A stretch of 8,723 nt of DNA from JANXPZ01 sp034678345 (GTDB lineage: Bacteria; Eisenbacteria; RBG-16-71-46). Where the stretch lies: assembly GCA_034678345.1 (NCBI GenBank), contig JAXDBZ010000216.1, positions 1 to 8,723 of the forward strand, given 5' to 3'. A program made the position numbers and the translations under genes. A model generated the notes under the pieces. The model did no database searches. It was not told where the DNA came from and worked only from the letters and a program-made list of their open reading frames with translations. Positions 7,501 to 8,723 of this stretch are shown here, one piece after another. How positions within the stretch are numbered: position 1 is the first letter of the stretch; each line of letters begins with the position of its first letter.

Positions 7501-8659
7501 GGGCACGCTGCGGGCCGACGGGGTGATCGAGCTGGACGGGGCGCGGCTCGGCCACTACGAGTTCCGCCTGGCGATGGAGGACTTCACGGCGGTCGAGCCG
7601 GGCCTCTACGCGGCCGAGTTCGACGCGCCGCGCCTGCGGGTGACCGACGGGCCCGGCGTGGACGGCGGCAGCCTGCCGCACGTCGAGGGCGACCTGTTCC
7701 TGCGGGGCGCGCGCGTGCTGTTCGACTTCACGAACCAGAGCGAGACGGAGCAGCTGGCGGCGCTCACGCAGCCGCTGTTCTGGACCTACCGGGTGCGGCT
7801 GCAGGCGGCGAACAACCTGCGCTGGCAGCCGCCCGACGGCGACATCGAGTTCAGCGCCGACCTGGTGCTCGAGCAGACGCCGAAGACGCTGAGCATCTTC
7901 GGCGACCTGAACGCGCTGCGCGGCACCTACGACTTCCTCAGCAACCGCTTCACCCTCCGGCAGGCGGACCTCACCTTCGACAACGTCGGCGGCCTGAACC
8001 CGACGCTGGAGATCGTGGCGACCACCACGGTGGTGCCCGTCACCGGGGCGACGACGGGGAGCGAGCGGCTGGGGAGCTCCGGCGGGAGCGACCGGCCTCA
8101 CACGATCACGGTGACGATCACCGAGCGGGCCAACGCGCCGACCATCACGTTCGAGAGCGACCCGCCGGACTGGGACCAGCCGACCATCCTGAGCCAGCTG
8201 ACGGTGGGCCGCTTCCTCGGCAGCGGCACGGTGGTCTCGCAGCTCAGCGACCCGCTCGACAGCTACGTGACGCGGATGATCAACGCCCAGCTCTCGCCGC
8301 TGCTGTCGCGTACCTTCCTGCGGGACGTGGGGCAGTGGCAGCTCGAGCGCGAGCAGGGCGGGCTGTTCGGCGGCCGCGGCGACGTGTTCGTGACCGTGGC
8401 GCACCAGTTCAACCCGCGCGTGCAGGTGAGCTACAAGCAGCGCGTGCCGGGCTTCGAGCGCGAGGGCGCCCGGGCGTGGAACGTGTCGGGCAGCACGGAG
8501 CAGGGCCTGCTCGAGCGCAACGTGGCGGCGGAGTACCGCATCAACCGCTTCTTCTACGTCACCACCGAGCTGGCGCAGCGGCGCCTGCAGACGACCACGG
8601 CGCTGCCGACGCTGGTGCCGGAGTTCAACGTGAACCTGAAGGCGCGCTGGGAGTACTGA
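4526..8659 (+). CDS. tamB: TamB-like inner-membrane-anchored, envelope-spanning translocation protein
   Basis: AsmA/TamB-family protein that bridges the inner and outer membranes as a long beta-groove. With TamA it takes part in outer-membrane protein assembly and, by current models, phospholipid movement. It has 1377 residues (E. coli TamB 1259). The order is a cytoplasmic N-terminus (1-58) with a heptad-patterned helix at 26-47, one membrane helix (about 59-82), a long periplasmic beta-rich region (about 90-940), and a C-terminal TamB domain (DUF490, about 950-1377). Typical C-terminal motifs are seen: GxLRGTYDFL around 1130, ITVTITERANAPTITFESDPP around 1195-1215 (described here in part), and the ILSQLTVGRF segment. 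The last residue is tyrosine. The ATG lies five bases after the tamA stop with no visible Shine-Dalgarno, so translation probably depends on coupling with tamA. The open frame continues upstream inside tamA, but that stretch is a compositional shadow. GTG at 4598 or 4601 is a less likely start, since it would delete the first part of the N-terminal extension. One cysteine is present, at 611. Confidence 0.9.
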   Translation: MEPRDPRDPHEAPEPAPGVPHHETVVEAVREEVRELHDRVEDAVEHALPPRARRSAGRIAWLIVLGALGLVIVAASVVLLWLTRHTEYVAGHLTVVVNRVLADHSDVVLEVKDVRGNPFRSVRIVEPRLRFRDSRGPALLEARAMSLSYAPWDLAFGRTRSLEVRFEQPVVRLTRGPDGALRLPGWHAGPRRVGPSRVFDVRLTLADGVIETPDTNQAVRGLELVARARIGAGDEFEVERMRWARGPWGSRLEELRGRFSAGDSARFVLERLRTGDLDVSARGGWRAGAGARFAHVELKRLRWSWLAKVFANDLFDVSGEGAGRFDVRIDRGLSGTGVAEALWDSVPLQARADFRWRAGRLSVGPLVGDSPAGGFDGRVVYTANDLDVTGQVTHGDPVHWHALGLPGWPSGDVTGRMHYWSWRREPAGSRFQATLGGSLLAGWRADSAVVDVDAPSGAPGRFTVALWRRGGRVDLEADMEDGAWRGEWKAERFPLDEWPDGRASGIRGELAEGAGTVESLGGGLEVTGTLAGSPVSWLGIEAASWSLAGVRGALLPLPDLALPEVRLRDVMYLGVHFDSARARVRVGNEAAWLDEVVAMAGDTVVTVAGDCRWGREGWTTTLGRAEARSRQFDWVAEGPLELAGDAEGVTFRRFAARDSAARIEVTGRWAVPGGSYDWTGRGTGLELGRLGLPLEWELSGTADAALRVTGRAGDPRWAFEAQARRPGARGHRGDSARIVLAGGPGNLEVRDFEYRLGEGSLRGEVAFDGTREAWPDTLTAPGVQGWLATASSWRGRLSAAAFPLDRLDRLVPAARGLSGRLAGVMELAGRPGAPVLDVRAEAAPLGRDSLVADRVTLRARYGDERLEVPELRLTRGGAVSTASGSMPLRLGLGALPALPEAPMSWTLDLADLDLAVLPELAPQLAAARGRLELHATVAGTPQRPDLRGTASVHDGEALIVGRSELITGLRADFRLDETRITMDSLFARSGRRGTLRADGVIELDGARLGHYEFRLAMEDFTAVEPGLYAAEFDAPRLRVTDGPGVDGGSLPHVEGDLFLRGARVLFDFTNQSETEQLAALTQPLFWTYRVRLQAANNLRWQPPDGDIEFSADLVLEQTPKTLSIFGDLNALRGTYDFLSNRFTLRQADLTFDNVGGLNPTLEIVATTTVVPVTGATTGSERLGSSGGSDRPHTITVTITERANAPTITFESDPPDWDQPTILSQLTVGRFLGSGTVVSQLSDPLDSYVTRMINAQLSPLLSRTFLRDVGQWQLEREQGGLFGGRGDVFVTVAHQFNPRVQVSYKQRVPGFEREGARAWNVSGSTEQGLLERNVAAEYRINRFFYVTTELAQRRLQTTTALPTLVPEFNVNLKARWEY
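8649..8653 (+). promoter_or_regulatory. Ribosome binding site of the downstream partial gene
   Basis: GGGAG within the final codons of tamB lies five bases before the ATG at 8659, a workable Shine-Dalgarno position. It supports the one-base-overlapping start of the next gene. Confidence 0.45.
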
Positions 8660-8723
8660 TGCGCCGGGGGCGTGCCGGAGCGGCGGGCGCGATCGCCGCG
8701 GTGGTCGTGACGCTGGCGGTGGC
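8659..8723 (+). CDS. Start of an exported protein of unknown function (cut by the window edge)
   Basis: Only 21 codons plus two bases are visible. They begin at an ATG that shares its first base with the tamB TGA stop (TGATG, 8657-8661), so the gene is probably coupled to tamB. The visible N-terminus starts with a basic MRR segment and runs into an alanine- and valine-rich hydrophobic stretch (residues 8-21), as in a Sec signal peptide or a signal anchor. A GGGAG five bases upstream supports the start. No cysteine of a lipobox is reached before the edge, so lipoprotein status is open. Nothing can be said of its mature function; its position suggests another envelope component. Confidence 0.6.
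   Translation, partial: MRRGRAGAAGAIAAVVVTLAV

Noticed and set aside
4667..8404. A 1245-codon open frame on the minus strand, antisense to tamB
   Set aside because: Its product is dominated by Arg, His, Ala, Pro, Gln and Val, with no recognisable domain. Long antisense frames are expected opposite GC-rich genes because stop codons are rare there. The + strand frame has clear TamB features.

Overview
This is a very GC-rich stretch (roughly 70-75% by eye, not counted), with every gene on the + strand and almost no space between genes. It comes from a diderm (outer-membrane) bacterium, because it encodes an Omp85/TamA-type outer-membrane beta-barrel protein and a TamB-type envelope-spanning protein. 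The GC content, the style of the proteins and the use of TTG start codons would suit phyla such as Candidatus Eisenbacteria, Gemmatimonadota or Myxococcota. Nothing in the window fixes the taxonomy. No mobile element, CRISPR array, tRNA, rRNA or insertion sequence was seen.

Layout. Bases 4-1137 encode a GT4-type (GT-B fold) glycosyltransferase, whose ATG may overlap the stop of a gene lying off the left edge. A 58-base gap follows, holding a possible GC hairpin, a weak candidate promoter and a clear ribosome binding site. Next comes a tight cluster. An RseP-type site-2 intramembrane protease (1196-2572, TTG start) overlaps by 20 bases an Omp85 protein with three POTRA domains (2553-4520, TTG start, called TamA-like). 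Five bases later a 1377-residue TamB-like protein starts (4526-8659). Its stop codon overlaps the ATG of a further exported protein that runs off the right edge (8659 onward).

How they work together (inference from family knowledge). TamA and TamB together connect the inner and outer membranes and take part in outer-membrane protein assembly and/or phospholipid transport. RseP-type proteases act in the inner membrane, typically cutting anti-sigma factors or leftover signal peptides in the envelope stress response. The glycosyltransferase probably builds a cell-surface polysaccharide or lipopolysaccharide. The window therefore reads as an envelope-biogenesis operon. I do not see a clearly new system. 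The most noteworthy details are the rseP-tamA-tamB linkage, a cytoplasmic coiled-coil extension on TamB, a roughly 95-120-residue periodicity in TamB, and two consecutive TTG starts with matching ribosome binding sites.
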